Positions 9,242 through 17,793 of a stretch of DNA of 64,000 bases are shown here, one piece after another. Numbering within the stretch: the first letter of the stretch is position 1; each line of letters begins with the position of its first letter. The stretch covers positions 1 through 64,000 of the forward strand of contig DASXVV010000014.1 in assembly GCA_036504035.1 (NCBI GenBank), read 5' to 3'. The position numbers and the translations under genes are program-made. The DNA is from Candidatus Deferrimicrobiaceae bacterium. GTDB lineage: Bacteria; Desulfobacterota; Deferrimicrobia; Deferrimicrobiales; Deferrimicrobiaceae. Below the pieces are notes generated by a model. It made no database searches. It was given only the letters and a program-made list of their open reading frames with translations, and had not been told where the DNA came from.

Positions 9242-9979
9242 TTACGGTTTGTTGCCTCCAAGAAATTTTCGCAAGACCAGCAATTCGGCGATCATCTGCA
9301 ACGGGGTGGACAGCAGGTTGACGTGGCTGCCGGACACGTTGCGCCAGCGAATTCCTGTCTCCTTGACGCGGAGGCCGAGTCGCCGCGCCAGGACCAGCAG
9401 TTCCACGTCGAACGCGTAGCGATCCAGTCTCTGGAATCCGAAGACCGCTTTCGCGGCATCGCCCGTGAACATCTTGAGGCCGCACTGGGTGTCCATGATG
9501 TCGAGGCCGAATGCCATGCGGACGATTCGCCCGAATGACCGGCCCATGAATTCGCGGACCCGGGACTGCCGGACCTCGATCACGGATTCGGGGCATGCCC
9601 GTGATCCGATCACTGCGTCGTACCCCCGGGAAAACCACGGGAGCAGTTTTTCGATCTCTTCGATGGGGGCGGCCAGGTCCGCGTCGCAGAAGAGCCGCAG
9701 GGGCATGTTTGCCTCCCGCATCCCGCGGCGAACCGAATACCCCTTCCCACGGTTTGAATCGTTGCGTATCACGCGGACCGACGGTATCCCATCGGCGAAT
9801 CGCCTGGCGACCTCGAAGGTATCGTCGGAGCTTCCGTCATCGACCACGATCAGTTCGAAGGTCCACCCGGCATCGCCCAGGTACCGGACGATACGGTCGA
9901 TCGTTTCGCCAAGCCGGTTCCCTTCGTTGAAAGCGGGGACGACGACGGATAGGCCTGTAGAATGGTGTTCCTCGAGCAA
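9242..9979 (-). CDS. ALG5-like polyprenyl-phosphate glycosyltransferase (GT2)
   Basis: A 245-aa GT2 enzyme. SVVVPAFNEG, ELIVVDDGSSDDT and the metal-binding CDADLAAP match dolichyl-phosphate sugar synthases. DTQCGLKMF and RYAFDVELLVLARRLG, followed by WRNVSGSHVN, are characteristic of the ALG5 (dolichyl-phosphate beta-glucosyltransferase) branch rather than the DPM branch. It would transfer a sugar, probably glucose, from a nucleotide sugar to a polyprenyl phosphate at the inner membrane. There is no C-terminal membrane domain. I chose the TTG at 9979 because a GCGAGGA ribosome site lies seven bases upstream and the family begins just before SVVVPAFNE; an ATG at 10087 would run into the divergent gene. 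It could supply lipid-linked donor to the neighbouring GT-C proteins. Confidence 0.82.
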   Translation of the reverse strand: MLEEHHSTGLSVVVPAFNEGNRLGETIDRIVRYLGDAGWTFELIVVDDGSSDDTFEVARRFADGIPSVRVIRNDSNRGKGYSVRRGMREANMPLRLFCDADLAAPIEEIEKLLPWFSRGYDAVIGSRACPESVIEVRQSRVREFMGRSFGRIVRMAFGLDIMDTQCGLKMFTGDAAKAVFGFQRLDRYAFDVELLVLARRLGLRVKETGIRWRNVSGSHVNLLSTPLQMIAELLVLRKFLGGNKP

Positions 9980-10058
9980 GCGATGTCCTCGCTGATCAAC
10001 GGCCGGATGGTATAGTGTGACGACCGGAAACCATGATAGTGCCAGACAGGGTCTCTTG

Positions 10059-13000
10059 ATGAAGCTAAATTCGACCGCCTCCCGCAATTCGATCCTCTTG
10101 ATGGCGTTCTTTTCGGGAATGTGCGCCTTGGCCTACCAGGTTTACTGGCTCAGGGAATTGCGGCTGATCCTCGGCGCGACGATGCCGGCAACCGCGGGCG
10201 TCCTCGCCGTATTCATGGGGGGCCTTGGAATCGGCGGGCTGTTTCTCGGGCCCAGGGCGGACCGATGCCGGAATCCGGTGCGGTTCTACGCGCAACTCGA
10301 ACTGGCCGTCACGGCCGGAGCCGCCTTGTCGCCGATCCTGCTCCATGCCGCAGGGATGGCATACGGGATGTTTTTCGAACGAGGCCTCGAAGGAGGAATC
10401 GCCAGGACGCTGGTCAGGACGGGGCTTGCCACGCTGGTCCTCCTTGCCCCGGCGATTGCGATGGGGGGAACGATCCCCGCTCTCGGTCGGGCGATCGAGG
10501 ACGACGAGGATACCGGCCGCAGAAAATGGAGCCTCCTTTACGGGTTCAATACCCTGGGGGCAATCCTGGGGGCTGCTCTGCCCACCCTTTTTCTGTTCGA
10601 ACGACTCGGAGCGCGATCGACCATCCTCATCGCATGCTCGCTCAACGCCGTCTTGACGGCGGGTGCCTTCTTCCTGTCCCGGAAAATGCCGGCTTGCGAA
10701 CCCGAGCCGGTCGACCTCGAAAAACACGAGCCGACGTCGGCACCGGACGGCATGCCTCGCCTGGCGTGCATCGCCGCGTTCCTGGCCGGTTTTGCCTTCT
10801 TCCTTGCCGAAATCGTCTGGTATCGGATGCTGGCCCCCATCCTGGGCGGTACGACTTATACCTTCGGGCTGATCCTGGTTTCGGTCCTCTTCGGGATCGG
10901 TGCCGGGGGAATTGCCTATTCCTTCCAGCCGATCGGAAAGCGCTCTTCGATCGGCGCGCTGGCGCTGGTCAGCGCGCTGGAAGCACTGGCGCTGGCGTTG
11001 CCGTTTGCAACCGGCGACGGCATTGCGCTGGCGGCGGGCCTTTTCGGCAGCGTCAGGCCGTTCGGATTCATGGCGACGGTCGCAGGATGGATGGTCATCA
11101 TCGCCTTCGTGGTGGTTCCGACGGCTTTCCTGGCGGGCATCCAGTTTCCCCTCCTGCTTGCGGTCGCGGGCCGCGGGCGGGAGCGGGTCGGAACGCACGC
11201 AGGCTGGGTGACCGCCTCGAACACGGCGGGAGCCGTGTCCGGTTCCATCCTCGGAGGCTTCTTCCTGCTTCCGCTTCTTGGCGCATCGAATTGCTGGCGC
11301 CTCGCAGCGGTATCGGTTCTTGCGGTTTGCGGGCTCGCCTGTGCATCGTTTCAGAAAAAAGGCCGTGCCCTGACCGGGGCGACCCTCGCGCTGGCGATGA
11401 TGGCGGGCGGCGCCCTCATTGCCGGGGGGCCGACGTCCGTTTGGCGGCATGGCGGAATCGGAACCGGCAGCTTCCCGACGGCCAACCCGGATGCCCGCGA
11501 AATCCAGCGTTGGGTGCGCAATTCGAAGATTGGCATCCTTCGGCAATTCGAAGGCCGGGAGGCGTCCATCGCCGTCCTGGCCCGAAACGGACTCGCTTTC
11601 ACCGTGAACGGGAAAGTCGACGGCAATGCGATCGGCGATGCGCCGACCCAGGTGATGCTGGGGCTTCTCGGGACCTTGTTCCATCCAGGCACCCCCCGGA
11701 AGGCGCTCGTCATCGGGCTCGGGACCGGAAGCACCGCCGGCTGGATCGCCCGCGTGCCATCGATCGAAAGAGTCGATGTGGCGGAAATCGAGCCGTCCGT
11801 GATCGCGTTCGCCCGAATGTGCTCGGCCGTGAACCAGGATGCGATGAACAATCCGCGGGTGAAGGTGCATGTCGAGGACGGACTGGAATACACGAACGTC
11901 ACGCGAGAAAGATATGACGTCATCGTCTCAGAACCGTCCAATCCGTACCGCGCGGGCATCGCTTCCCTATACACCCGGGAATTTTTCCAGGCGGCAGCCC
12001 GTAAAATGAACGACGGCGGGATCTTCGTCCAGTGGCTTCAAACCTATGACATCGACGCCGGAACGCTCTGGACGGTGCTGTCGACGCTTCGGTCGAGCTT
12101 CCGGCATGTCGAAATCTGGCAGACGGTCGGCGGCGTCGACCTTGCGATCATGGCGACCAATTCGACCCCGATGCGCGATGTGCGCGTATTGAGGGGCAGG
12201 GTAGGGTCGGAGCCTTACCGGGAAGCGCTTTCTGCAACCTGGTACGTGCAGGATCTCGAGGGCGTTCTCGGGAGACATGTCGCAGGGGCGGCACTGGTCG
12301 ATCTCGTGGCCGCAGATGGGCGCTGGCCACCCGATACGGCCGATCGCAACCGGGTCGAGTACGGGTTCGCCCGGTCCGTCATGGCAACGAGGAGCTCCAT
12401 GGTTGCCGGTTTGATCCGGATGGCCCGCGTCCTGAAGGCCGGGAGTCCCGATCTCGGGGGAGACGTCGATCGTGCCCTCGTGGACGCCAACCAGGGATTG
12501 ACGCTGGTTGCCGGGGGCATCGACCCCCTTGGGCTGGTCGACGATCCGGACCGCAACGGTCGATGGGAGGCCGTGGCCGGCTACCTTCGTAATTACGATA
12601 CGGCGGCCTGCCTGGGCAGGTGGCCCGCAGGGAAACAGTCGCCGGCAAACGCGCTGGAACGGATCGTTTTGGCCGACAGTCTTGCCGACCACGGCCGGAA
12701 CGAGGCGCTGGGTTGCCTGGAACCGCTTTTCCCGGACTATCCTGTGGATGCGATGCTGATCAAGGCCAGATTGCTATGGCGTACGGGCAAGCTCGATGCG
12801 GCGTCGAAAACTCTTGCCGGGGCTTTCGAGGCGCTCCGCCGGCGGCCGTGGGCGAACGAGGCGGTGCTTGACCGCGCCCTGCAGGACATGGCTCCGAAAA
12901 TCGGAAAAACGTCCCGGTTGCGGGGGCAGGAAATCGCAAACGCCCTTTCGATGCCCTTTGCCGCTTCCCTGCAGAACACCGACCGGTTGTTCGCGATTGT

Positions 13001-13241
13001 TCGAACCACGCCGATCGCGGCGCAGGCGGCGGGCGCGCTCGCGGCATTCGAACCCGATTTCCCGTGGGACGAGGAACTCCTTTCCGCCCGGGCACAGGCC
13101 TATCGGGTGCTCAACAGTCCGCTGGCCCGAAAGGCGGCGGAAGAGCTCGCCCTGTTCAGGAATCAGGACAAAGGCGATCTGCCATATTCCTTTTTCAAAG
13201 GATCGCCGGGGTGGAAACCTGTTTTTCCACCAACGCCGTAG
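10059..13241 (+). CDS. Membrane-fused spermidine/spermine synthase-like protein
   Basis: About 1060 aa. The first 430 residues form many membrane spans (MAFFSGMCALAYQVYWLREL, MGGLGIGGLFLGPRADR), as in fused MFS-like/spermidine synthase proteins. A spermidine-synthase-type Rossmann domain follows: GLGTGST near 553, VDVAEIEPSVI, DGLEY, and SEPSNPYRAG near 625. The last 300 residues are helical and unassigned, with weak TPR-like character. The family is usually annotated as a polyamine aminopropyltransferase, but substrates of the membrane-fused forms are not established. I prefer the ATG at 10059, preceded by ACAGGG. A GTG at 10017 would add 14 residues, but a TATAGT box at 10011-10016 suggests transcription begins after it. 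Confidence 0.78.
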   Translation: MKLNSTASRNSILLMAFFSGMCALAYQVYWLRELRLILGATMPATAGVLAVFMGGLGIGGLFLGPRADRCRNPVRFYAQLELAVTAGAALSPILLHAAGMAYGMFFERGLEGGIARTLVRTGLATLVLLAPAIAMGGTIPALGRAIEDDEDTGRRKWSLLYGFNTLGAILGAALPTLFLFERLGARSTILIACSLNAVLTAGAFFLSRKMPACEPEPVDLEKHEPTSAPDGMPRLACIAAFLAGFAFFLAEIVWYRMLAPILGGTTYTFGLILVSVLFGIGAGGIAYSFQPIGKRSSIGALALVSALEALALALPFATGDGIALAAGLFGSVRPFGFMATVAGWMVIIAFVVVPTAFLAGIQFPLLLAVAGRGRERVGTHAGWVTASNTAGAVSGSILGGFFLLPLLGASNCWRLAAVSVLAVCGLACASFQKKGRALTGATLALAMMAGGALIAGGPTSVWRHGGIGTGSFPTANPDAREIQRWVRNSKIGILRQFEGREASIAVLARNGLAFTVNGKVDGNAIGDAPTQVMLGLLGTLFHPGTPRKALVIGLGTGSTAGWIARVPSIERVDVAEIEPSVIAFARMCSAVNQDAMNNPRVKVHVEDGLEYTNVTRERYDVIVSEPSNPYRAGIASLYTREFFQAAARKMNDGGIFVQWLQTYDIDAGTLWTVLSTLRSSFRHVEIWQTVGGVDLAIMATNSTPMRDVRVLRGRVGSEPYREALSATWYVQDLEGVLGRHVAGAALVDLVAADGRWPPDTADRNRVEYGFARSVMATRSSMVAGLIRMARVLKAGSPDLGGDVDRALVDANQGLTLVAGGIDPLGLVDDPDRNGRWEAVAGYLRNYDTAACLGRWPAGKQSPANALERIVLADSLADHGRNEALGCLEPLFPDYPVDAMLIKARLLWRTGKLDAASKTLAGAFEALRRRPWANEAVLDRALQDMAPKIGKTSRLRGQEIANALSMPFAASLQNTDRLFAIVRTTPIAAQAAGALAAFEPDFPWDEELLSARAQAYRVLNSPLARKAAEELALFRNQDKGDLPYSFFKGSPGWKPVFPPTP

Positions 13242-13252
13242 AGTGATATAAT
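13224..13252 (+). promoter_or_regulatory. Predicted sigma70-type promoter for the NHL lipoprotein
   Basis: TTTCCA (13224-13229), a 17-base spacer and a consensus TATAAT (13247-13252) lie just before the ATG at 13291. The -35 box overlaps the end of the upstream gene. Confidence 0.5.
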
Positions 13253-13290
13253 CCCGCCAAAATATTACTTAATCCCAAGGGGGTAAACCC

Positions 13291-14418
13291 ATGAAAAAGA
13301 TTTTGATCCTGCTGACGATCGGGATCACTTCCGCGATGCTCGTGCATTGCGGGGGCGGGAATCCGGCACCGGTCGTCGGGCAGCCAGTCCAGTTGGGCGG
13401 TTCCATCCAGGGAATATCGCTGGCCCTTTCGAACGGGGTCGCGATCTATGCCGGAATCGCCGATACGCCCGGGGCGATCGACTGCACGGCAGCGACATCG
13501 GCCACGTTCATGGATGCGCAGGGAATCACGACCGACGGGACTTTCCTTTACGTGTCCGACACGGGCAATCAACTCATCCGGAAGGTCAATATCGGGACAG
13601 GCGCCGTGTCCACCGTTGCCGGAACCGAGGGCGTATCGGGGATGGACGACAACACGACCGGGCCGGGAGGAACGACGTTCCTATACCCGCAGTTCATCAC
13701 CACCGACGGGACGAACCTCTATTTGACCGAACCTGACAGCAACATCGTTCGGAAAGTGGTGATCGCGACGGGGGCCGTGACGCGGTTCGCCGGTACGGGT
13801 GTCGCTGCCTCGGTCGACAACATCGACCGGCTGCAGGCGCAATTCAACAGCCCGCGGGGGATTACGACGGAAGGGACGAACCTCTACGTCAGCGACTATA
13901 GCGGGAATGTGATCCGGAAGATCGAAATCTTGACGGGCAAGGTGACGACGTTGGCCGGATCCGGCCTGCCTGGCGCAGATGACAATACGACCGATGGGTT
14001 ATCGGCCACGTTCGACGGCCCCTGGGGCCTGACGACGGACGGGACGAACCTTTACGTTTCCGACCGGAACAACCACAAGATCCGGAAAGTCGTGATCGCC
14101 ACGGGCGCCGTGACGACGCTGGCCGGCTCCGGGACCCAGGCTTTCGCGGACGGCACGGGCACGGGGGCTTCGTTCAACAGTCCGGCGGGTCTCACGACGG
14201 ATGGCACGAGCCTGTACGTCGTGGACTACCGGAATAATCGGATCCGGAAAATCTCGATCGCGACGGGCGTCGTGACCACGGTCGCGGGAAATGCCGTGGC
14301 GCTTTCCGTGGACGGAAACGGGGCTGCCGCGGGATTCAACATGCCCTTCGGAATCACGACCGACGGACACAGTCTCTTCGTGACCGACGGCAACCAGACG
14401 ATTCGCAAGATCAACTGA
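13291..14418 (+). CDS. NHL-repeat lipoprotein (six-bladed propeller), Thr-rich
   Basis: A 375-aa protein with a lipoprotein-type N-terminus. A hydrophobic stretch ends at LVHC, with Cys20 the likely lipidated residue; His at -1 is unusual for a lipobox. The body has six tandem repeats of about 50-60 residues, each with a core like GITTDGTNLYVSD, then IRKV, then TGAVTTLAG. This makes a six-bladed NHL-type beta-propeller that would face the periplasm or cell surface. AAGGGGG precedes the ATG. The repeats are rich in Thr-Thr, Thr-Gly and Ser-Asp. Being sandwiched among putative protein O-glycosyltransferases makes it a candidate acceptor, which is inference. It is monocistronic, with its own promoter and a terminator. 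Confidence 0.8.
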   Translation: MKKILILLTIGITSAMLVHCGGGNPAPVVGQPVQLGGSIQGISLALSNGVAIYAGIADTPGAIDCTAATSATFMDAQGITTDGTFLYVSDTGNQLIRKVNIGTGAVSTVAGTEGVSGMDDNTTGPGGTTFLYPQFITTDGTNLYLTEPDSNIVRKVVIATGAVTRFAGTGVAASVDNIDRLQAQFNSPRGITTEGTNLYVSDYSGNVIRKIEILTGKVTTLAGSGLPGADDNTTDGLSATFDGPWGLTTDGTNLYVSDRNNHKIRKVVIATGAVTTLAGSGTQAFADGTGTGASFNSPAGLTTDGTSLYVVDYRNNRIRKISIATGVVTTVAGNAVALSVDGNGAAAGFNMPFGITTDGHSLFVTDGNQTIRKIN

Positions 14419-14435
14419 TCATCGCCGAAATCCCC

Positions 14436-14466
14436 GGGAGCCCGGCCTGCAGCCGGCCGGGCTCCC
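14436..14466 (+). terminator. Stem-loop terminator after the NHL lipoprotein
   Basis: A 12-bp perfect GC-rich stem (14436-14447 with 14455-14466) has a 7-base loop. No T-run follows, so it may work with Rho or only slow polymerase. Confidence 0.55.
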
Positions 14467-14539
14467 AAGCATCACCCCGAGCGGCTGCATTCCGATCCCT
14501 TCGAAGTCATCACGCTCATGGAAAAAGGATAGCGTCGCC

Positions 14540-16312
14540 ATGAACCTCGTTGCCCGGCGAAGAGCCCGGCTCTGCCTCGTGCTTCTCGCCGGCGTCGCAG
14601 TCTATGCGATTTCCCTGGGAAACGGCTTCATCTACGACGACAACACGCAGATTCTCGCGAACCGGTGGTTGCGGGATTTCCGAAGTGTTCCCGAAATCTT
14701 CTCGAGTCACGTATGGGCATTCGAGGGAGGGTGGCTGACGAATTATTATCGGCCGTTGATGCACCTTGCATACCTGGCCATTTACCAGTGCTTCGGCCCG
14801 AATCCCTTCTGGTTCCACCTGGCAAGTCTTCTCCTGCATCTTCTTTGCTGCCTGTCGGTATACCTCGTGACCGAAGGGCTTGCCCGTTCCGCCGCCGTCG
14901 AGTCCGGATGGCATGATGAACCCGGTCGACGGCGCCAGATCGAAACCCTTCCTTTCCTGGCTGCGCTTTTTTTCGCGGTGCATCCGGTCAATACGGAATC
15001 CGTGGCGTTTGCCGCCTGCTTTCCCGAGCTTCTCTACACGTTGTTCGGTCTCATGTCGATCCACTTCTTTCTTCGGACCGGTTTGACGAACCGGGAAATC
15101 CTTTCCTTCTCCGTCCCGTCGGCTATTGCGCTGTTCCTTGCGTTGCTCAGCAAGGAAACGGCCGTCGTCATCCCCGCTTTTTTCCTGTGCCATGATCTAT
15201 CCTTCCGGCGCTTCGAACGGGCAGGGAAGACAGCGATATTCCTGCGTTATTTGCCCTGTGGCGTTGTGACCGCGGCCTACCTCGGAATCCGGACGGCGGC
15301 CCTCGGGTATCTCCTGAAATTCAGGGAGGGTGGGATCCTGTCACCCGGGGAAATGTTTGCGGGATTTTCCCGGATGATCCTCTGGTGCCTGCACAAGCTT
15401 GTCTGGCCGTTCAACCACAATTTCTATCCGTGGCTCCCGAAAGTCTCTTCCCTTCCCCCATGGCAGCTTGCCGGCATGATCGTTCTCCTGGCCGGAATCG
15501 TGGCGGCCTCCTGGCTGCTCTGTCGAAGGCGACCCATTCTTTTGTCGGCCCTTGCCCTGCTTATGCTCCCGATCTTGCCGATCCTGCTGGGGACCCGCGC
15601 CGTGGCGCAGAAGGCGCCTGTCGGGGAGCATTACCTCTACCTGTCCGCCGCCGGATTCTGTATCATCCTGGCCTGGTGCGCTGTTCGGCTGACCGAATGC
15701 GAAATGCCCCGCCTTGGCTGGCGCAGCGTGCTCGTTGCGGCGTTGACGGGAATCTACGGGGTGTCCGCGGCGCTGCGTCTTCCGGCGTTTTCGGACGACC
15801 TAGCCATCTGGAAGGACACGGTCAAGAAGTCACCCGACGCACCGGAGCCGCGGGCCTGGCTCGCGACCTCGTTGTTCAAGAAGGGGCGGATCGACGAGGG
15901 GATCGCGCAGGCCAGGAAGTCGATCGCCCTGGGCGGGCAGGACCAGGCGAATCTCTACAACCTGGGCTTCGCCTTGCAGAAGCGGGGGAATTGGGACGGG
16001 GCTGCGGATAGTTACCGACGCCTGGTTGCGGCGACTCCCGGCGATGCCGTGGCGCGATACAGGCTCGGAGAGGTTCTCCTGGCGTCGGGCAAGACAGATC
16101 AGGCGGTGTCGCAACTTGAGGAGGCGGTTCGGCTGGACGACCGGATTTCGCCCGCGCATCTATCCCTCGGGATTGCCTACGGAAGGCAGGGCCTGGCCGG
16201 CAAGGGGAGGGCGGAGATCGAAGAAGCCCTCAAGCTCGACCCGAATTTGCCCGGGGCGCAAGCGGCGCTCGCGGTCCTCGGCAAGGCCCGGCAGGGTTCG
16301 CGGAAACAATAG
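14540..16312 (+). CDS. TMTC-like membrane glycosyltransferase with TPR tail (copy 5)
   Basis: A 590-aa polytopic protein. D33-D34 (IYDDNT) follows the first membrane segment, and NYYRPLMHLAYLAIYQ closely matches copy 2. The loop motif is HPVNTES instead of the HPLHVES of copies 1, 3 and 4. LLSKETAVV and GEHYLYLSAAG place it in the copy-2 subgroup. The last 170 residues are TPR units (KGRIDEGIAQARKSIALGG and following). It is separated from the first four copies by about 5 kb and stands alone between a terminator and a convergent radical SAM gene. An AAAGGA about 12-17 bases before the ATG may be its ribosome site. Confidence 0.8.
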   Translation: MNLVARRRARLCLVLLAGVAVYAISLGNGFIYDDNTQILANRWLRDFRSVPEIFSSHVWAFEGGWLTNYYRPLMHLAYLAIYQCFGPNPFWFHLASLLLHLLCCLSVYLVTEGLARSAAVESGWHDEPGRRRQIETLPFLAALFFAVHPVNTESVAFAACFPELLYTLFGLMSIHFFLRTGLTNREILSFSVPSAIALFLALLSKETAVVIPAFFLCHDLSFRRFERAGKTAIFLRYLPCGVVTAAYLGIRTAALGYLLKFREGGILSPGEMFAGFSRMILWCLHKLVWPFNHNFYPWLPKVSSLPPWQLAGMIVLLAGIVAASWLLCRRRPILLSALALLMLPILPILLGTRAVAQKAPVGEHYLYLSAAGFCIILAWCAVRLTECEMPRLGWRSVLVAALTGIYGVSAALRLPAFSDDLAIWKDTVKKSPDAPEPRAWLATSLFKKGRIDEGIAQARKSIALGGQDQANLYNLGFALQKRGNWDGAADSYRRLVAATPGDAVARYRLGEVLLASGKTDQAVSQLEEAVRLDDRISPAHLSLGIAYGRQGLAGKGRAEIEEALKLDPNLPGAQAALAVLGKARQGSRKQ

Positions 16313-16362
16313 ACGTGCCGCCACCGATCGGTCTCGTCGGCGTTGTCCGGGAAAATCGGGGG

Positions 16363-17730
16363 CTACCCCAGTCGCTTGAGTTTCGCGAACAGGTTCCGGA
16401 TTCCCCGGCGTGACGAGAGCGTCCTCGCCAGGTTCGCCTTCCTCGCTCCGGAAAGATAGAACAATCCGTAAGCTCTTATTTTTTCGTATGTCAGTGACCG
16501 CTGCCCCAGCCCGAACTGTTTCCCGTAGGCGTACCGCCGGTAATAGTCCATGTCCTCGGCGGGCAGTTCGATGGATTGCCGGGTCATCTCGTAGAGGTGG
16601 GTTGCCGGGAGCGGCGTCGCGATCGAAAAGGTGGCGTCGTCGATCGGCAGGGCGCAGGCGAACCGGACGGTGCGTCGGATCTCCTCGATCGTTTCCGACG
16701 GGGCGCCCAGCATGAAGTATCCCTGGATCTTGAGCTCCATGGAATGGGCGATCCGGACGGCTTCCTCGACCTGGCCGACGGTCACATCCTTGTGGTAAAC
16801 GTCGTCGAGAATCCGTTGCTGGGCCGATTCCATCCCGATGAACACCTTCCTCAAGCCGGCCTCCTTCATCCGTTGCAGGTCTTCGCTCCTGAAAAGGTCC
16901 GCCCGCATGTTGCATGACCAGGAAAGTCCCAGGCGCGCCTCGAGCAATGCGCCGCACAAGGACTTGAGCCATGCGGAGTCCACGTTCAGCGTGTCGTCGG
17001 CGAACATGAAACCACCGATTCCGAATCGCTCCTTGAGCATCCTCAGCTCGCGGACGATGTTGTCGGGAGAGCGTCTCCGCAGCCGGGTTCCGAACAGGCG
17101 CGACAGGGTCGGCTGGCAGAAACTGCACCGGAAAGGGCATCCCCGGGTCGCCAGGACGTTCGTTCCCCGGAGGTCGGGCGACACCGCGTCCATCTGGAAC
17201 CAGAGGGCGGTGTAGCGCGCCATGTCGAGCAGGTCATAAGCGGGAAATGGCAGCGCGTCCAGATCTGCGGCAACCGGTGCCGGCCCGTTGTCGACAACTC
17301 GCCCGTCCCGCTTGAAGGCGACCCCGGGAATCCCCTCGAATGCGCCCCCCCGGGCGACGATCTCCCGGAAGGGGCCCTCGCCCTCGCCGGTGACGATCGC
17401 ATCGACCGACGATTCGGCCAAGGTCGATTCCGGGAGGACCGTGGGGTGGGGACCGCCGAAGACGACACGGGCGTCCGGATGCCGCCGCTTGATCGACCGG
17501 GCCAGTTCGCAGGCGTCCCGGAAGGTCGAGGTCATCACGCTGAACCCGTACAGGTCCTGGCGTTCCTCGAGCAGCCGGGCTTCGAGCCGCCGCCGCCCGA
17601 GGAAGGTCCCGTCGAGGATGTTAACCCGGGTTCCGGGCACCTTCGAGGCGCTCGCTGCCAGGATCGCCACGCCAAGAGGGGGATCGCCGGACGGGTAACG
17701 GAATCGGGGAAAGACGAGCAGAACCTTCAT
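16363..17730 (-). CDS. B12-binding-type radical SAM protein
   Basis: A 455-aa protein. Residues 1-150 form a cobalamin-binding-like Rossmann fold (MKVLLVFPRF, PPLGVAILAA, VFGGPHPTVLP, VTGEGEGPF) without the DxHxxG signature. The radical SAM cluster motif is C198-x3-C202-x2-C205 (CPFRCSFC), and GMESAQQRILDDV and GYFMLGAPSET follow in the TIM barrel. These proteins use a [4Fe-4S] cluster and S-adenosylmethionine for radical chemistry, often methylation or rearrangement of lipids or sugars. The substrate here is unknown. It is convergent with copy 5 of the TMTC set and divergent from the GT-C gene at 17794. The protein at 19883 is a probable distant paralogue. Confidence 0.8.
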   Translation of the reverse strand: MKVLLVFPRFRYPSGDPPLGVAILAASASKVPGTRVNILDGTFLGRRRLEARLLEERQDLYGFSVMTSTFRDACELARSIKRRHPDARVVFGGPHPTVLPESTLAESSVDAIVTGEGEGPFREIVARGGAFEGIPGVAFKRDGRVVDNGPAPVAADLDALPFPAYDLLDMARYTALWFQMDAVSPDLRGTNVLATRGCPFRCSFCQPTLSRLFGTRLRRRSPDNIVRELRMLKERFGIGGFMFADDTLNVDSAWLKSLCGALLEARLGLSWSCNMRADLFRSEDLQRMKEAGLRKVFIGMESAQQRILDDVYHKDVTVGQVEEAVRIAHSMELKIQGYFMLGAPSETIEEIRRTVRFACALPIDDATFSIATPLPATHLYEMTRQSIELPAEDMDYYRRYAYGKQFGLGQRSLTYEKIRAYGLFYLSGARKANLARTLSSRRGIRNLFAKLKRLG

Positions 17731-17793
17731 GTTTCCAGTATACTATCTCATCGCGGCCTGAATGGCCGGATCCTCCCGAGCAATGAAAATTCG

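Noticed and set aside
10065-11870. Long open frame on the minus strand opposite the spermidine-synthase-like gene
   Set aside because: Arg/Pro/Gly/Gln-rich translation without domains; a mirror of GC-rich codons on the coding strand.
13500-14400. Evenly spaced DNA similarity that could look like a CRISPR or satellite array
   Set aside because: The spacing follows the NHL protein repeats and the units diverge as codons do; no identical direct repeats.
17737-17744. AGTATACT palindrome as an operator between divergent genes
   Set aside because: Only eight bases and without a second copy; chance cannot be excluded.
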